Shown: positions 7,436 through 15,612, counted from the stretch's first letter. The stretch is DNA of 15,915 nt from an uncultured Clostridia bacterium (GCA_937897215.1 CALCBQ010000185.1:1-15915), one strand, 5' to 3'. Translations and numbers: made by a program. Notes: a model not told the origin generated them from the letters alone.

Positions 7436-7480
7436 GGCCGTTGATTTTTTCGTGAAATTAGCGGTCTATTTTATTTTTTC
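7436..7480 (+). terminator. Intrinsic terminator after trmB
   Basis: A 12-bp stem pairs 7436-7447 (GGCCGTTGATTT) with 7455-7466 (AAATTAGCGGTC), including three G-U pairs and a 7-base loop. It is followed by the T-rich run TATTTTATTTTTTC (7467-7480). It begins 22 bases past the trmB stop and would end the plus-strand operon. Confidence 0.75.
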
Positions 7481-7486
7481 TATATG

Positions 7487-7495
7487 TGATATAAT
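7487..7495 (+). promoter_or_regulatory. Extended -10 promoter for the GPH symporter gene
   Basis: TGATATAAT gives a perfect TATAAT (7490-7495) with the extended TGN element directly before it. The place where a -35 box should sit overlaps the preceding terminator's T-run and has only a poor match, fitting an extended -10 promoter. RBS AAAGGAAGG is at 7512-7520, 5 bases before the ATG. Confidence 0.65.
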
Positions 7496-7525
7496 AATAT
7501 GACTTTATGTTAAAGGAAGGTTTTT

Positions 7526-9016
7526 ATGAGTAATACTAACACCATTCAAACTCAGAATGAGCAAAAGCATGTTGGTAAAAGCGAATTTGTCTTATACTTA
7601 ATGGGCGTATTCTTTTACACCACTATGACAGGTATGGTTGGCGGGAACAGAAATGCGTATCTTGTTAATGTTTTGCGACTTACTGACGACCAGACTTCTC
7701 TTTTCAATGTTTTAACAGCAATCATTCCGTTTGTACTTAATTTCTTTATTGTTATGTATATTGACGGTAGAAAAATGGGTAAAGGCGGTAAGTTCAGACC
7801 TGTTACCATGTTAGCAATCATACCTATGACAATAGTTATGATGCTTTCTTTTTGGGCACCTCCCGGACTTTCCGGCACTGTTCTCATGATTTATGTTGTT
7901 ACTCTTGCAGTATTGTGGGGTGTTTTCTGCACCTTTGGCAACTCAATTAATATGATTGCCAATGTTATGACACCTAATCTTAAAGAGCGCGACCAGGTGC
8001 TTTCATTCCGTTCAATTTCAAGTGCAGTTGGTAACTCTGCACCTGTTGTCATTGTTCTCGTTGTGGGTCTTATCTGGAGTAAAGACAACACAGAACTTAT
8101 CAATTCTGTAACAGGCACAAGTATTCGCAGTGTTGAAGGTCTTCAATACATAATTTCTGCAGCAATTTGTGGTGTTGTCGGTATTATCACAGTTCTTCTT
8201 GGTATGAAAGTTGTTCGCGAAAGAACTGTTTATACTGCAGAAAAGAAAAACCCACTTATCGGTTTTGTTGATATTATTAAGAACAAATACGCTTGGACAA
8301 TTATTTTCTCTGAATTCTTAAAGAGTTTCCGCGGTATTGCAACATATATGGAAGCATTTATGGCAGCGGCTGTTCTTGGGGATATTTCAAAGAAAATTCT
8401 TTTTGTTCTTCCTGTTGGTATTGGTACTGCAGTTGGCATGCTTGTAATCAACTTCTTACTTAAAAAGTTTGATGCAAGACAACTTTACATCGCAAGTGGT
8501 ATTTATTCACTTATTGCTAACTGCGCAGCATTTGGTGTTGGTTATCTTTATTTCACAACAGGCAATTCTGCTTTACAGATTGTATTTATTATATTCTTAT
8601 TCCTCATTGGTCTTCAGTTTGGTGCATCTAACCTTCTTCCAAGCATGTTCCAAGCAGACGTTCTTGAAACAATTGAGCTTAAAACAGGAAAACGCCTTGA
8701 TGCGTCATTCCCATTTGTTATTGGTATAGGCACACTTATCAGTGGTACAGTTGCAAGTTATCTTGCACCGCAAATTCTTTATGGCGACGGCTCAATTATC
8801 GGTTACATTCAGCCAACTGACCTTGTTCCAAACCCAGTTCAGAGTCTTGATACAAAGGTTACACTTCTTTTCTTCTATACAATTATGCACGGTATTATGA
8901 TGTTCCTTGCAGGTGTTCCATTCTTCTTCTACAAACTCACAGGCAAAACAAAAGAAGATTACCACAATGCACTTCTTGAAAAACGTGCAAAAATGGCTGA
9001 ACAGCAGGATGCATAA
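7526..9016 (+). CDS. GPH-family (MelB-like) sugar:cation symporter
   Basis: A 496-residue MFS-type permease of the glycoside-pentoside-hexuronide:cation symporter (GPH, MFS_2) family, with about twelve hydrophobic segments. Evidence is the loop DGRKMGKGGKFRPVTML (80-96), matching the family's loop 2-3 motif, and the later segment DVLETIELKTGKR (378-390), matching the MelB-type D..E.KTG.R motif of the loop 10-11 region. The C-terminal tail (about residues 468-496) is charged and cytoplasmic-looking. It probably takes up a sugar or glycoside with Na+ or H+; the substrate cannot be read, and no glycosidase or sugar regulator lies beside it. It is transcribed alone, between the trmB terminator with its own promoter upstream and a bidirectional terminator downstream. 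Confidence 0.85.
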   Translation: MSNTNTIQTQNEQKHVGKSEFVLYLMGVFFYTTMTGMVGGNRNAYLVNVLRLTDDQTSLFNVLTAIIPFVLNFFIVMYIDGRKMGKGGKFRPVTMLAIIPMTIVMMLSFWAPPGLSGTVLMIYVVTLAVLWGVFCTFGNSINMIANVMTPNLKERDQVLSFRSISSAVGNSAPVVIVLVVGLIWSKDNTELINSVTGTSIRSVEGLQYIISAAICGVVGIITVLLGMKVVRERTVYTAEKKNPLIGFVDIIKNKYAWTIIFSEFLKSFRGIATYMEAFMAAAVLGDISKKILFVLPVGIGTAVGMLVINFLLKKFDARQLYIASGIYSLIANCAAFGVGYLYFTTGNSALQIVFIIFLFLIGLQFGASNLLPSMFQADVLETIELKTGKRLDASFPFVIGIGTLISGTVASYLAPQILYGDGSIIGYIQPTDLVPNPVQSLDTKVTLLFFYTIMHGIMMFLAGVPFFFYKLTGKTKEDYHNALLEKRAKMAEQQDA

Positions 9017-9035
9017 AACTGAATAAATATATAGC

Positions 9036-9068
9036 AAAACGGAGATTGAATTTTCAATCTCCGTTTTT
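9036..9068. terminator. Bidirectional terminator between convergent genes
   Basis: A perfect 9-bp stem, CGGAGATTG (9040-9048) and CAATCTCCG (9055-9063), has a 6-base loop. It is flanked by AAAA on the left and TTTTT on the right, so either strand gives a GC-rich hairpin followed by U residues. It sits 19 bases after the symporter stop and 19 bases past the thioredoxin stop, serving both transcripts. Confidence 0.9.
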
Positions 9069-9087
9069 GTTTCATAAATTCTTTTTC

Positions 9088-9399
9088 TTATTCTTCTACA
9101 AATTCTGCAATCTGGTGTTTTTCTTTTGCGCCTACAAAACGTTTTTCTTCTTGTCCGTTTTTGAAAAGAAGTACTGTTGGAATACTCATAACACCAAATG
9201 TAAGGGCTAAATCAGTTGCCTCATCAACATTGAGTTTGCAAACCTTTACACTATCATTTTCTTCCGCGAATGCTTCAAGTTCAGGTGCCATCATCTGACA
9301 TGGGCCACACCAATCAGCGTACATATCAAGAAGTACCGGTTTTTCTGAACGCAAAACTTCTTCTGCAAAATTGTCAAGATTAACTTTAATTACTGCCAT
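9088..9399 (-). CDS. trxA: Thioredoxin
   Basis: A small cytoplasmic dithiol-disulfide oxidoreductase of 103 residues, full length for the family. The active site DWCGPC has Cys31 and Cys34, the buried Asp25 precedes it in LLDMYADW, and the cis-proline is in MSIPTVLLF (Pro74). An extra cysteine, Cys54, lies in VKVCKLNVDE, as in many Clostridia thioredoxins. The ATG at 9399 overlaps the stop of the upstream flavoprotein gene by one base, and AGGAG (9409-9413 on the minus strand) precedes it. Co-translation with an FMN/Fe-S type reductase suggests a redox partnership, though no thioredoxin reductase is encoded in the window. Confidence 0.93.
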   Translation of the reverse strand: MAVIKVNLDNFAEEVLRSEKPVLLDMYADWCGPCQMMAPELEAFAEENDSVKVCKLNVDEATDLALTFGVMSIPTVLLFKNGQEEKRFVGAKEKHQIAEFVEE

Positions 9400-9989
9400 T
9401 ATCTAACACTCCTATATAATGCTGCGGCTCTGTCAACATCTGTTTTGTCAACACCGCATTTATCTGTATTACGGGCAAGCATTGAGCCCTTGAGTTCAAT
9501 GTTAAGTACTGTAAACGCTTGTAAAAGTTGATGTTTGATTACTTCAAAACCAACTTCGCCATCGCTACCGCTTGTTACAATAAGTACTGCTTTACGCGGT
9601 TTTTCTATCGGGTGTTTCATATTGCGACGGAAACGCGCTTCGTAGTAACGCTGAAAACGGTCAATAAGCGCTTTAAGCGGTGCTGGCACACCCATAAAAT
9701 AGATTGGTGTTGCAAATACGATTATATCTGCAGTTTCAAACTTTTTAAAGAAATCTTCTAAATCTTTTTTTGAGCAACCGTTACCTGCTTTACAGTAGCC
9801 ACAAGCGTTACAAGGTATTGGATTTAATTCATAAAGATTCACAATTTCAATATTTGTGCCTTTTGGAAATTCACGAAGAAGTGTTCCCAAAAGTTTTGCT
9901 GTATAACCGGTTTTTCTTGGGGATGCCATAAGGGCTAACACTTTTGTACCGTTAGAAAAATCCTCGTTATTACCATAACCTAAAATCAT
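9399..9989 (-). CDS. Flavodoxin-fold FMN reductase, iron-sulfur-flavoprotein-like
   Basis: A 196-residue NADPH-dependent FMN reductase/flavodoxin-fold protein. The FMN phosphate-binding loop is ASPRKTGYT (22-30), and the second flavin-binding stretch is ATPIYFMGVPAPLKALIDR (93-111). Between them, PCNACGYCKAGNGC holds Cys60, Cys63, Cys66 and Cys72, a C-x2-C-x2-C-x5-C spacing like the compact 4Fe-4S motif of archaeal/clostridial iron-sulfur flavoproteins (Isf). It may therefore bind both FMN and a cluster and move electrons in the anaerobic cytoplasm; the substrate is unknown. Its RBS AGAGGAA (minus strand 9997-10003) lies in the last codons of the ligase gene 4 bases upstream, and its stop overlaps the thioredoxin start. 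If the cysteines bind no metal it would be an ordinary FMN reductase. Confidence 0.83.
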   Translation of the reverse strand: MILGYGNNEDFSNGTKVLALMASPRKTGYTAKLLGTLLREFPKGTNIEIVNLYELNPIPCNACGYCKAGNGCSKKDLEDFFKKFETADIIVFATPIYFMGVPAPLKALIDRFQRYYEARFRRNMKHPIEKPRKAVLIVTSGSDGEVGFEVIKHQLLQAFTVLNIELKGSMLARNTDKCGVDKTDVDRAAALYRSVR

Positions 9990-9993
9990 TTTA

Positions 9994-11763
9994 TTATTCC
10001 TCTATTTTTTCTTCTGTTTCTGTATTATTCTTTTTCTTCATATTGGCATGACGCTTAATTTTCTTTGTAGTTGTCTTTTCAAATTCTTCGTCGCGAATCT
10101 CAATATTTCTGATTTTCTTGTATTTAGGAAGTTTCTTGTTAACATCCTTAACTGCTTCTTCAACAGATTTCTGAACATCTTCTTTAGTAATATCCTGACG
10201 CTTCAAGTTGTTCTTAATTTGCTCATAGTTAGGATAAATTGATGCACTAACATAAGTTTCGTCATCAACATCGTCACCAAAAACAAGACTTTCTTCAATA
10301 ACAGGATTTGTATTAAGATAATGCTCAACTTCTTCAGGGAAGATATTTTTACCGTTTTTAGTAACGATAACATTCTTACTTCTGCCTGTAATTTTATAAC
10401 AATTATGACGGTCGCAAGTACCAAGGTCGCCTGTTCTGAACCAACCATCTTCAGTAATAACCTGAGCAGTTGCCTCTGGATTTTTATAGTAACCATTCAT
10501 AACCATAGGACCACGCACCCAAATTTCGCCAACGCCTAAATCGTCAGGGTCGTGAATGAATGCTTCAACGCCCGGAATTGGTGTACCAATTGAATCAGGG
10601 AGCATAAGACGGTCATTATTACACATAACAAGTGGTGCACACTCTGTAAGTCCATAACCAATATAAAGGTCAATACCCATATGCATAATATCTTCTGCAA
10701 CACGAGGGTCAAGAGCTGCCGCACCTGTAACAATAAGTCGGAGTCTGCCACCGAATGTTTCAATAACTTCTGCAAAAAGTTTGCGGTCAAGGTCTTTAAT
10801 ACCAACTGCTTTGCTGAAAATTGATGCGTATTTACCAACTTTAAAAATAAGTTTGCCTGCAGTTTTTTCTTCCATCTTCTTCATAATTTTACCGTGAACT
10901 TTTTCAATGAGAAGTGGAACTGTAATAAATGCAGTTGGTTTTACTTCTTTAAAGTTTTTAGTAATATAGCGAAGTCCGTCGCAGAAAGCAATACAAGCAC
11001 CGCAATAAATAATATAAAGGAAACCGATTGTGCATTCATAAGTGTGGTGGATTGGAAGGATTGAAAGAAGTTGGTCTTCTTCAGTAACTTTAATACAACC
11101 TGCCGCGCCAAGAACAACTGCGCAGATATTCTTTTGACTTAAACAAACACCTTTTGATACACCTGTTGTACCCGATGTGAAAAGAAGCGCAGTCATAGCT
11201 TCTGGGTCAATTGTAATATCATTAAGAAATTTTTTACCGCTTCTGTAAAGTTTTCTGCCTATATCAATGTATTCTTCATAGTCGATTGCACCATCAATTT
11301 CGACTTCATCAAAACACACAAATTTAAAGCCCTCAGGCAATTCATCTTTTCTTTCAACAAGTGCTTTAATATATTTCTTATCGCCAAAAAGCATTGTTGA
11401 GTCTGAATCTTTAAGAACATCGATAATATTATCAACAGTCAATTCCTTATCAACAGGAACAATAACATTATTACTGCAAGTAACTGCAAGATAAGTTACT
11501 GCCCATTTGTATGAGTTTGCACCTACAACTGCAATATGATTTCTTGAATAGCCATCCTGAATAAGAGTGTTTGCAAGATAATATATTGCATGACGGAAAT
11601 TTTTATAAGTTACCTCATAATAAACACCGTCTTTATTCTTAAGTTTATATGCAGGACGCTCTGAAAAAAGATTTTCGCTTTGGTCAATTAAGTCCTTAAA
11701 ATCTTTAATCTGACGAACCTCATAAAATGGTTCATTTATTGGAAATCGGCTTTGATAACTCAT
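9994..11763 (-). CDS. AMP-dependent long-chain acyl-CoA synthetase/ligase
   Basis: Adenylates a carboxylic acid with ATP and probably transfers it to CoA (ANL superfamily, FadD/FAA-like). The 589 residues hold the phosphate loop TSGTTGVSKG (196-205), LPIHHTYE (236-243), YGLTE (370-374), GEIWVRGPMVMNGYYKNPE (412-430), the ATP-ribose Asp in WFRTGDLG (Asp446), the hinge ITGRSKN (458-464, Arg461) and the C-terminal catalytic lysine in TTTKKIKRH (567 or 568). The C-terminus ends in a short Lys/Glu-rich tail. No signal or membrane segment is seen. ATG 11763 has GAGGTA at 11771-11776 and its own promoter. It heads a three-gene unit with the flavoprotein and thioredoxin. The acyl chain length is inferred from similarity only. 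Confidence 0.9.
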   Translation of the reverse strand: MSYQSRFPINEPFYEVRQIKDFKDLIDQSENLFSERPAYKLKNKDGVYYEVTYKNFRHAIYYLANTLIQDGYSRNHIAVVGANSYKWAVTYLAVTCSNNVIVPVDKELTVDNIIDVLKDSDSTMLFGDKKYIKALVERKDELPEGFKFVCFDEVEIDGAIDYEEYIDIGRKLYRSGKKFLNDITIDPEAMTALLFTSGTTGVSKGVCLSQKNICAVVLGAAGCIKVTEEDQLLSILPIHHTYECTIGFLYIIYCGACIAFCDGLRYITKNFKEVKPTAFITVPLLIEKVHGKIMKKMEEKTAGKLIFKVGKYASIFSKAVGIKDLDRKLFAEVIETFGGRLRLIVTGAAALDPRVAEDIMHMGIDLYIGYGLTECAPLVMCNNDRLMLPDSIGTPIPGVEAFIHDPDDLGVGEIWVRGPMVMNGYYKNPEATAQVITEDGWFRTGDLGTCDRHNCYKITGRSKNVIVTKNGKNIFPEEVEHYLNTNPVIEESLVFGDDVDDETYVSASIYPNYEQIKNNLKRQDITKEDVQKSVEEAVKDVNKKLPKYKKIRNIEIRDEEFEKTTTKKIKRHANMKKKNNTETEEKIEE

Positions 11764-11806
11764 CTTATTTTACCTCATTCTTATGTTTTTCTGAATGTAT
11801 TTGTAT

Positions 11807-11835
11807 ATTGTATCATATTTTTTGTTTTTTGGAAA
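11807..11835 (-). promoter_or_regulatory. Promoter of the acyl-CoA ligase unit
   Basis: On the minus strand TGA-TACAAT gives an extended -10 (TACAAT at 11807-11812). A weak -35, TTTCCA (11830-11835), is 17 bases upstream. The short inverted repeat TTTGTTT/AAACAAA (11821-11839) covers the -35 and part of the spacer and might be an operator, but it is AT-rich and could be chance. The whole 104-base gap between the RNase M5 and ligase genes shows nothing else. Confidence 0.55.
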
Positions 11836-11867
11836 CAAATATAATAAAATTTACAAACTGTACACAA

Positions 11868-12467
11868 TTATGACAATTTGCTCTGTACTTTTCTTATTGC
11901 CTCTTTATATTCATCGTATGTCATATATGAATTAATTATTTTCAAAAGTGATGATGAACTTATTCTTTCGGGCAATTCTAACTCTTTTGCAAGGGCTTTT
12001 CGGATTTGACTACTGTTTTCGCCGCCTGAAACACCGTCTTCAAAAAAGTCGGTATGTGTAATCTCTTGATGCTCTGCTTTTTCATTAGCATCACACAAAA
12101 CGCCTGCTTTTTGAAGGGCTGACAAAATCACATCAGGTTTCATACCTTCAACGCCTAGTTTGCCCTCTTTTGAAGCTTCGATTTTGCGTTTTTCTTTACC
12201 GTAAATATCAGGAATATACACATTTTTTATATTTTCACTCTTTGTAATTCCATTTATGAAATTACGGATTTTAAACCCTGCCGAATCAGAGTCGGTCATT
12301 ATTATAATTCCACGTTTTTCTGATAAAAAACGAATCAGATTCTGCTTTTCTTTATCTTTGAATATAGCAAAACCGTCTGTTTCAATAATAACTGTATCAA
12401 TTATTCCTGACAATTTTATTTTGTCGTATTTGCCCTCTACTATAACTGCTTCTTTTATTTTAATCAT
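11868..12467 (-). CDS. rnmV: Ribonuclease M5-like Toprim/DUF4093 protein
   Basis: RNase M5 makes the final cuts in 5S rRNA maturation in Bacillota. The 199-residue protein has an N-terminal Toprim domain: AVIVEGKYDKIKL (7-19) with catalytic Glu11, and IIIMTDSDSAGFKIR (54-68) with the DxD pair Asp59/Asp61. KEGKLGVEGMKPDVILSAL (100-118) then matches the GKIGIEHA segment of RnmV. The C-terminal half is the DUF4093 region. Size is close to B. subtilis RnmV (about 186 residues). The ATG lies 4 bases after the holA stop, with AAGG at 12475-12478 inside the end of holA, so it is coupled to holA. A broader 'Toprim protein' label is the safe fallback, since no 5S rRNA or ksgA is nearby. Confidence 0.82.
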   Translation of the reverse strand: MIKIKEAVIVEGKYDKIKLSGIIDTVIIETDGFAIFKDKEKQNLIRFLSEKRGIIIMTDSDSAGFKIRNFINGITKSENIKNVYIPDIYGKEKRKIEASKEGKLGVEGMKPDVILSALQKAGVLCDANEKAEHQEITHTDFFEDGVSGGENSSQIRKALAKELELPERISSSSLLKIINSYMTYDEYKEAIRKVQSKLS

Positions 12468-12471
12468 AGCG

Positions 12472-13512
12472 TTACCTTGAAAGAATTAAAGAAAGTTGAA
12501 CTATAAGTTTTTCTAAAATCAACTCGCCACTCTGCGCAGTACTTTTCAATGCTTTATCACTCTCTGAAAAGCAATCAAGACATTCGCGAATTTGCTCATC
12601 AGTAAGTTTGGCGGCATATCTGTTAGCATTTGTAAGGCGGAATTCTGAATTTCTGTAATTAAAAAGTTTTGCAGGATATGTTACACTTTCCCCCGCACTT
12701 ACAGATGCTTTTACTCTGTAAATATCAACAAAAGCACTTAAAATAACGCCAAAAATGTCAATTGGCTCTGCTTTTTGCATCATAAGAGTATGCAATAATT
12801 CAAGAGCACTCTGGGCATTACGGTTAAGTATAAATTTTGACAAATCAAAAACTTTTGCTTCTAAAGAGCGCACCGCAATAGCGTCTATATGCTGACGGGT
12901 TATTTCGCTGCCTTGACCTGCGAAATTACACGCTTTCTGTATTTCATTAAAAAGCACATTAAGGGTATCCCCTGAAATTTCAACTAAATAAGAGGCTGTA
13001 CTGTCATTCATTGTGCAACCGTTTTTATTAGCGTAAGCGCAAAGAAGTTTACGAAGTTCTCTGCCCTCTGCTTTTGCAAAATTAACTACAGTTGCGTATT
13101 TTGTAAAATTGTCAATTACCTGTTTCCAATTATCTTTTTTAGGAAGAACTTCAATACTGTCCATCCAGAAAATTGTTATTGATGTATCAGGCAAATTCTG
13201 TAAAAACGCAAGTAACATTTCGCTTTCTGCGTTGGCGAGTGTATTAAGCGGAAAATCCCTTGCTACTACTACACAATAATCGCTCATAAACGGCATAGAG
13301 TCAGCACCCTCAAGCACTTCTTCAATAGTATTTTCTTTACCGTCATATTTTCTAAGACTGAATGTTTCGCTACCGGGAGTTACAAATTTTTTGCAAATTC
13401 TGTTTGTGTAAAATTGTTTAAGATAATCTTCACTACCGTAAAAAAGATAGCAATTTGACATATTGTTTTCTTTTATCTGTTTTTTCAATTCAAACTCGTT
13501 AATCACAGCCAT
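12472..13512 (-). CDS. holA: DNA polymerase III subunit delta (clamp loader)
   Basis: The delta subunit opens the beta sliding clamp in the clamp-loader complex. With the ATG at 13512 it has 346 residues, normal for HolA. The N-terminus shows CYLFYGSEDYLKQFYTNRI (21-39) and PFMSDYCVVVARDFP (74-88), typical of the delta N-terminal domain. These are followed by a helical collar domain with EISGDTLNVLFNEIQKA and LEAKVFDLSKFIL. The C-terminal region ends in a SGELILEKLIVQLSLIL helix. An in-frame GTG at 13521 is unlikely to be the start because it overlaps the Shine-Dalgarno AAGGAG (13521-13526). The site sits 8 bases from the ATG. The comEC stop lies within this RBS and rnmV follows after 4 bases. 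Confidence 0.93.
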   Translation of the reverse strand: MAVINEFELKKQIKENNMSNCYLFYGSEDYLKQFYTNRICKKFVTPGSETFSLRKYDGKENTIEEVLEGADSMPFMSDYCVVVARDFPLNTLANAESEMLLAFLQNLPDTSITIFWMDSIEVLPKKDNWKQVIDNFTKYATVVNFAKAEGRELRKLLCAYANKNGCTMNDSTASYLVEISGDTLNVLFNEIQKACNFAGQGSEITRQHIDAIAVRSLEAKVFDLSKFILNRNAQSALELLHTLMMQKAEPIDIFGVILSAFVDIYRVKASVSAGESVTYPAKLFNYRNSEFRLTNANRYAAKLTDEQIRECLDCFSESDKALKSTAQSGELILEKLIVQLSLILSR

Positions 13513-13520
13513 CTTTTTCA

Positions 13521-13527
13521 CTCCTTT
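13521..13527 (-). promoter_or_regulatory. Ribosome binding site deciding the holA start
   Basis: The minus-strand sequence AAAGGAG runs into GTGAAAAAG and then ATG. The 8-base spacing to ATG 13512 is good, whereas GTG 13521 shares its first base with the site and could not be used with it. The site also overlaps the comEC stop codon. Confidence 0.8.
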
Positions 13528-15604
13528 ATTTAATACTTATTGAAGTATCACTATATTCTTCTGCAACAAATACGCGGATTTTTTGATTCTCTTTCAAAAA
13601 CTTTTCTTTATTTTCTGTTGCATTTTTACCATACAAAATAATTATATCATACTCTTTCGCTTTTTCAAATAGATTTTCTGTTTTTTCGCTATTAAAGAAA
13701 ATCATTTTCAGGTTTTCACAAGAGATTTCAATGTAATCTTTATAATTTTTCGTGTTGATTTTTACATTTTCGCCTATTTCGATTTTTGAAACATTACCCT
13801 CAGACAAATCACTAAACAGATTATGAGGGGTATTGCAGAAATACAAGTTTTCAACATCAAAGTAACTATAAAGATTAATAATATTTGATGATGCATCTGT
13901 TTCGGTCAACACCGCACCATTAAGAATTTTTGAGTTGTGCTTTTGCATCGTTTTAAGCACATCGGCGTTATATTTAGGCACAGGAGCACCGATTAAAATG
14001 CTTTCATTCTTGTAATTCACAAGCATAAGTGGTTTTTCTGTTGTGTTTATTAAATCCACTGTAACTATTTTATAGTCATAGGTTGAGCAATATGTAACCA
14101 ACAAGATAAATGTTACTGACAATATAACCGACACAGTTTTTAATGCAGTTTTTCTGTGTTTTTTCAAGGTAAGCGCTATGAGAATAACAAAAATACCAAT
14201 CCATAAGAAATACTCAAAATATTTATGTGATACAGAAACAGTCGACCACTCTGCCATACCTATTTTTTCAGCTAAAAATCTTAAAACACTACCGATTGTA
14301 CCAACAACTGTAAAAATGCCATTTGCCAAAAAGCCGATTCCAAGAATATGAATTACCGCACCTACTACAGTTAAAATCATTAAGAACATTGCCAAATCTA
14401 CCATTAAAATATTTGAAAGAATTGACACTACCGGCAACATTTTAATCTTCACTATAAAAACCGGCAAAGTGAAAACAGATGTTGAAATACTTATCAATAC
14501 TGATGTAGCTACAAACGAGAAAACTCCATTGTTTATAAATGGGTATTTATCACTTTTCTCTTTGATTTTATATAACAGATTTTGTGCTACAATCAAAATA
14601 CCCATTGTTGAGCCTACAGTAAACCATAACGATGAAGAATAAGGTGCAAAAGGATTTGTAAGCAATATTACAGTCAGTGCTATTCCGATAGAATTTATGC
14701 TGTCTGCATCACGACGAAATGCTTTACCCAACAAAACGCCACCTACCATAACACCTGCACGGATTAATGAAACTGTAAATCCGGTTAAAACGGAATAAAG
14801 AAACAAGCATCCAATTCCTATAATCACAGTATATTTTCTTAATCTTGAAGATTTCTCCGCAAGGCGCATTACTCCTATTGACCACAATGAAAGATGTAAG
14901 CCTGAAATTACCAACAGATGAGCCGCACCTGAGTAATTGAAATGATTTATAGTTTCGTCGGTAATATCTGACTTTTCGCCTATGGTCATTGCCTTTGCGA
15001 TTGCGCCATTTTCACTTGGAAGATACAAATCTATAATATTTGAAAATTCAGTTTTTATTTTACCTATAGAAGAATAAAAAGAGTTTATCTCCCCTGTTTT
15101 TTCTAAATTTGATTTTTCACTTTCAAAAAAAGTAAAGAAAATTTTTGAAGATAAGGAACTGTCGAAAAAATCATCTGTAAAAACATCGTTCTCATATAAG
15201 AGCACACCTGAAACTATATCCCCTTGTTGAAAATTTTTATTGTTTTTAGAAGAGTATCTTATTTTATAGTTTTCCTTATCAAGTTTAATTACATAATTGT
15301 ATGTATAGTCGGTTTCGCTAGATGTCTGACAAACCACGCCTTTTATTTCTACAGATTCTGAAAACTTTTGTGTCGCAGTATAATACTCATTCTGTGCCAG
15401 ACCAAAAGAAACAATATAAAATGCTATTGCGATACAAGAAAATACTACAATTTTATATTTTCGTAATCTTTTGAATATTAAAAACACACATAAAATTGCC
15501 ATTATCGTCGTTAAAACGATAATGGCAGATTTTATAGTTAAATTTGATATGAAAAGAAATGATAAGAGCATTGAAAAGCCGATTACTGCGAATGGTCTTT
15601 TCAA
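13526..15604 (-). CDS. comEC: ComEC/Rec2 family DNA-uptake channel with degenerate beta-lactamase domain
   Basis: ComEC forms the inner-membrane channel that passes single-stranded DNA into the cell during natural transformation. The protein has about 692 residues: N-terminal membrane segments (about 1-70), an OB-fold-like DUF4131 region (about 80-150), the Competence domain with GAAHLLVISGLHLSLW (about 226-241), many membrane segments to about 505, then an extracytoplasmic metallo-beta-lactamase-like domain. That last domain lacks the metal ligands: the LTHxDxDH position reads LTETDASS (566-573) and the HHGS position reads YGKN (658-661). The start was placed at TTG 15604 because AAGGAG (15613-15618) is 8 bases upstream and family proteins begin near KRPFAVIG; the GTG at 15613 overlaps the RBS. 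It is co-transcribed with holA, a conserved Bacillota arrangement. Confidence 0.9.
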   Translation of the reverse strand: MKRPFAVIGFSMLLSFLFISNLTIKSAIIVLTTIMAILCVFLIFKRLRKYKIVVFSCIAIAFYIVSFGLAQNEYYTATQKFSESVEIKGVVCQTSSETDYTYNYVIKLDKENYKIRYSSKNNKNFQQGDIVSGVLLYENDVFTDDFFDSSLSSKIFFTFFESEKSNLEKTGEINSFYSSIGKIKTEFSNIIDLYLPSENGAIAKAMTIGEKSDITDETINHFNYSGAAHLLVISGLHLSLWSIGVMRLAEKSSRLRKYTVIIGIGCLFLYSVLTGFTVSLIRAGVMVGGVLLGKAFRRDADSINSIGIALTVILLTNPFAPYSSSLWFTVGSTMGILIVAQNLLYKIKEKSDKYPFINNGVFSFVATSVLISISTSVFTLPVFIVKIKMLPVVSILSNILMVDLAMFLMILTVVGAVIHILGIGFLANGIFTVVGTIGSVLRFLAEKIGMAEWSTVSVSHKYFEYFLWIGIFVILIALTLKKHRKTALKTVSVILSVTFILLVTYCSTYDYKIVTVDLINTTEKPLMLVNYKNESILIGAPVPKYNADVLKTMQKHNSKILNGAVLTETDASSNIINLYSYFDVENLYFCNTPHNLFSDLSEGNVSKIEIGENVKINTKNYKDYIEISCENLKMIFFNSEKTENLFEKAKEYDIIILYGKNATENKEKFLKENQKIRVFVAEEYSDTSISIK

Positions 15605-15612
15605 ATTTCTCA

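Noticed and set aside
7415..7525. Riboswitch or attenuator before the symporter gene
   Set aside because: The hairpin lies upstream of the proposed promoter, so it belongs to the trmB transcript, and the remaining leader is too short for a known riboswitch class.
11845..11885. Weak hairpin at the end of rnmV on the minus strand (CAAATTG with CAGTTTG)
   Set aside because: Only 7 bp with one G-U pair, a long loop and partly inside the coding end. It is too weak to call a terminator, although an AT-rich stretch follows.
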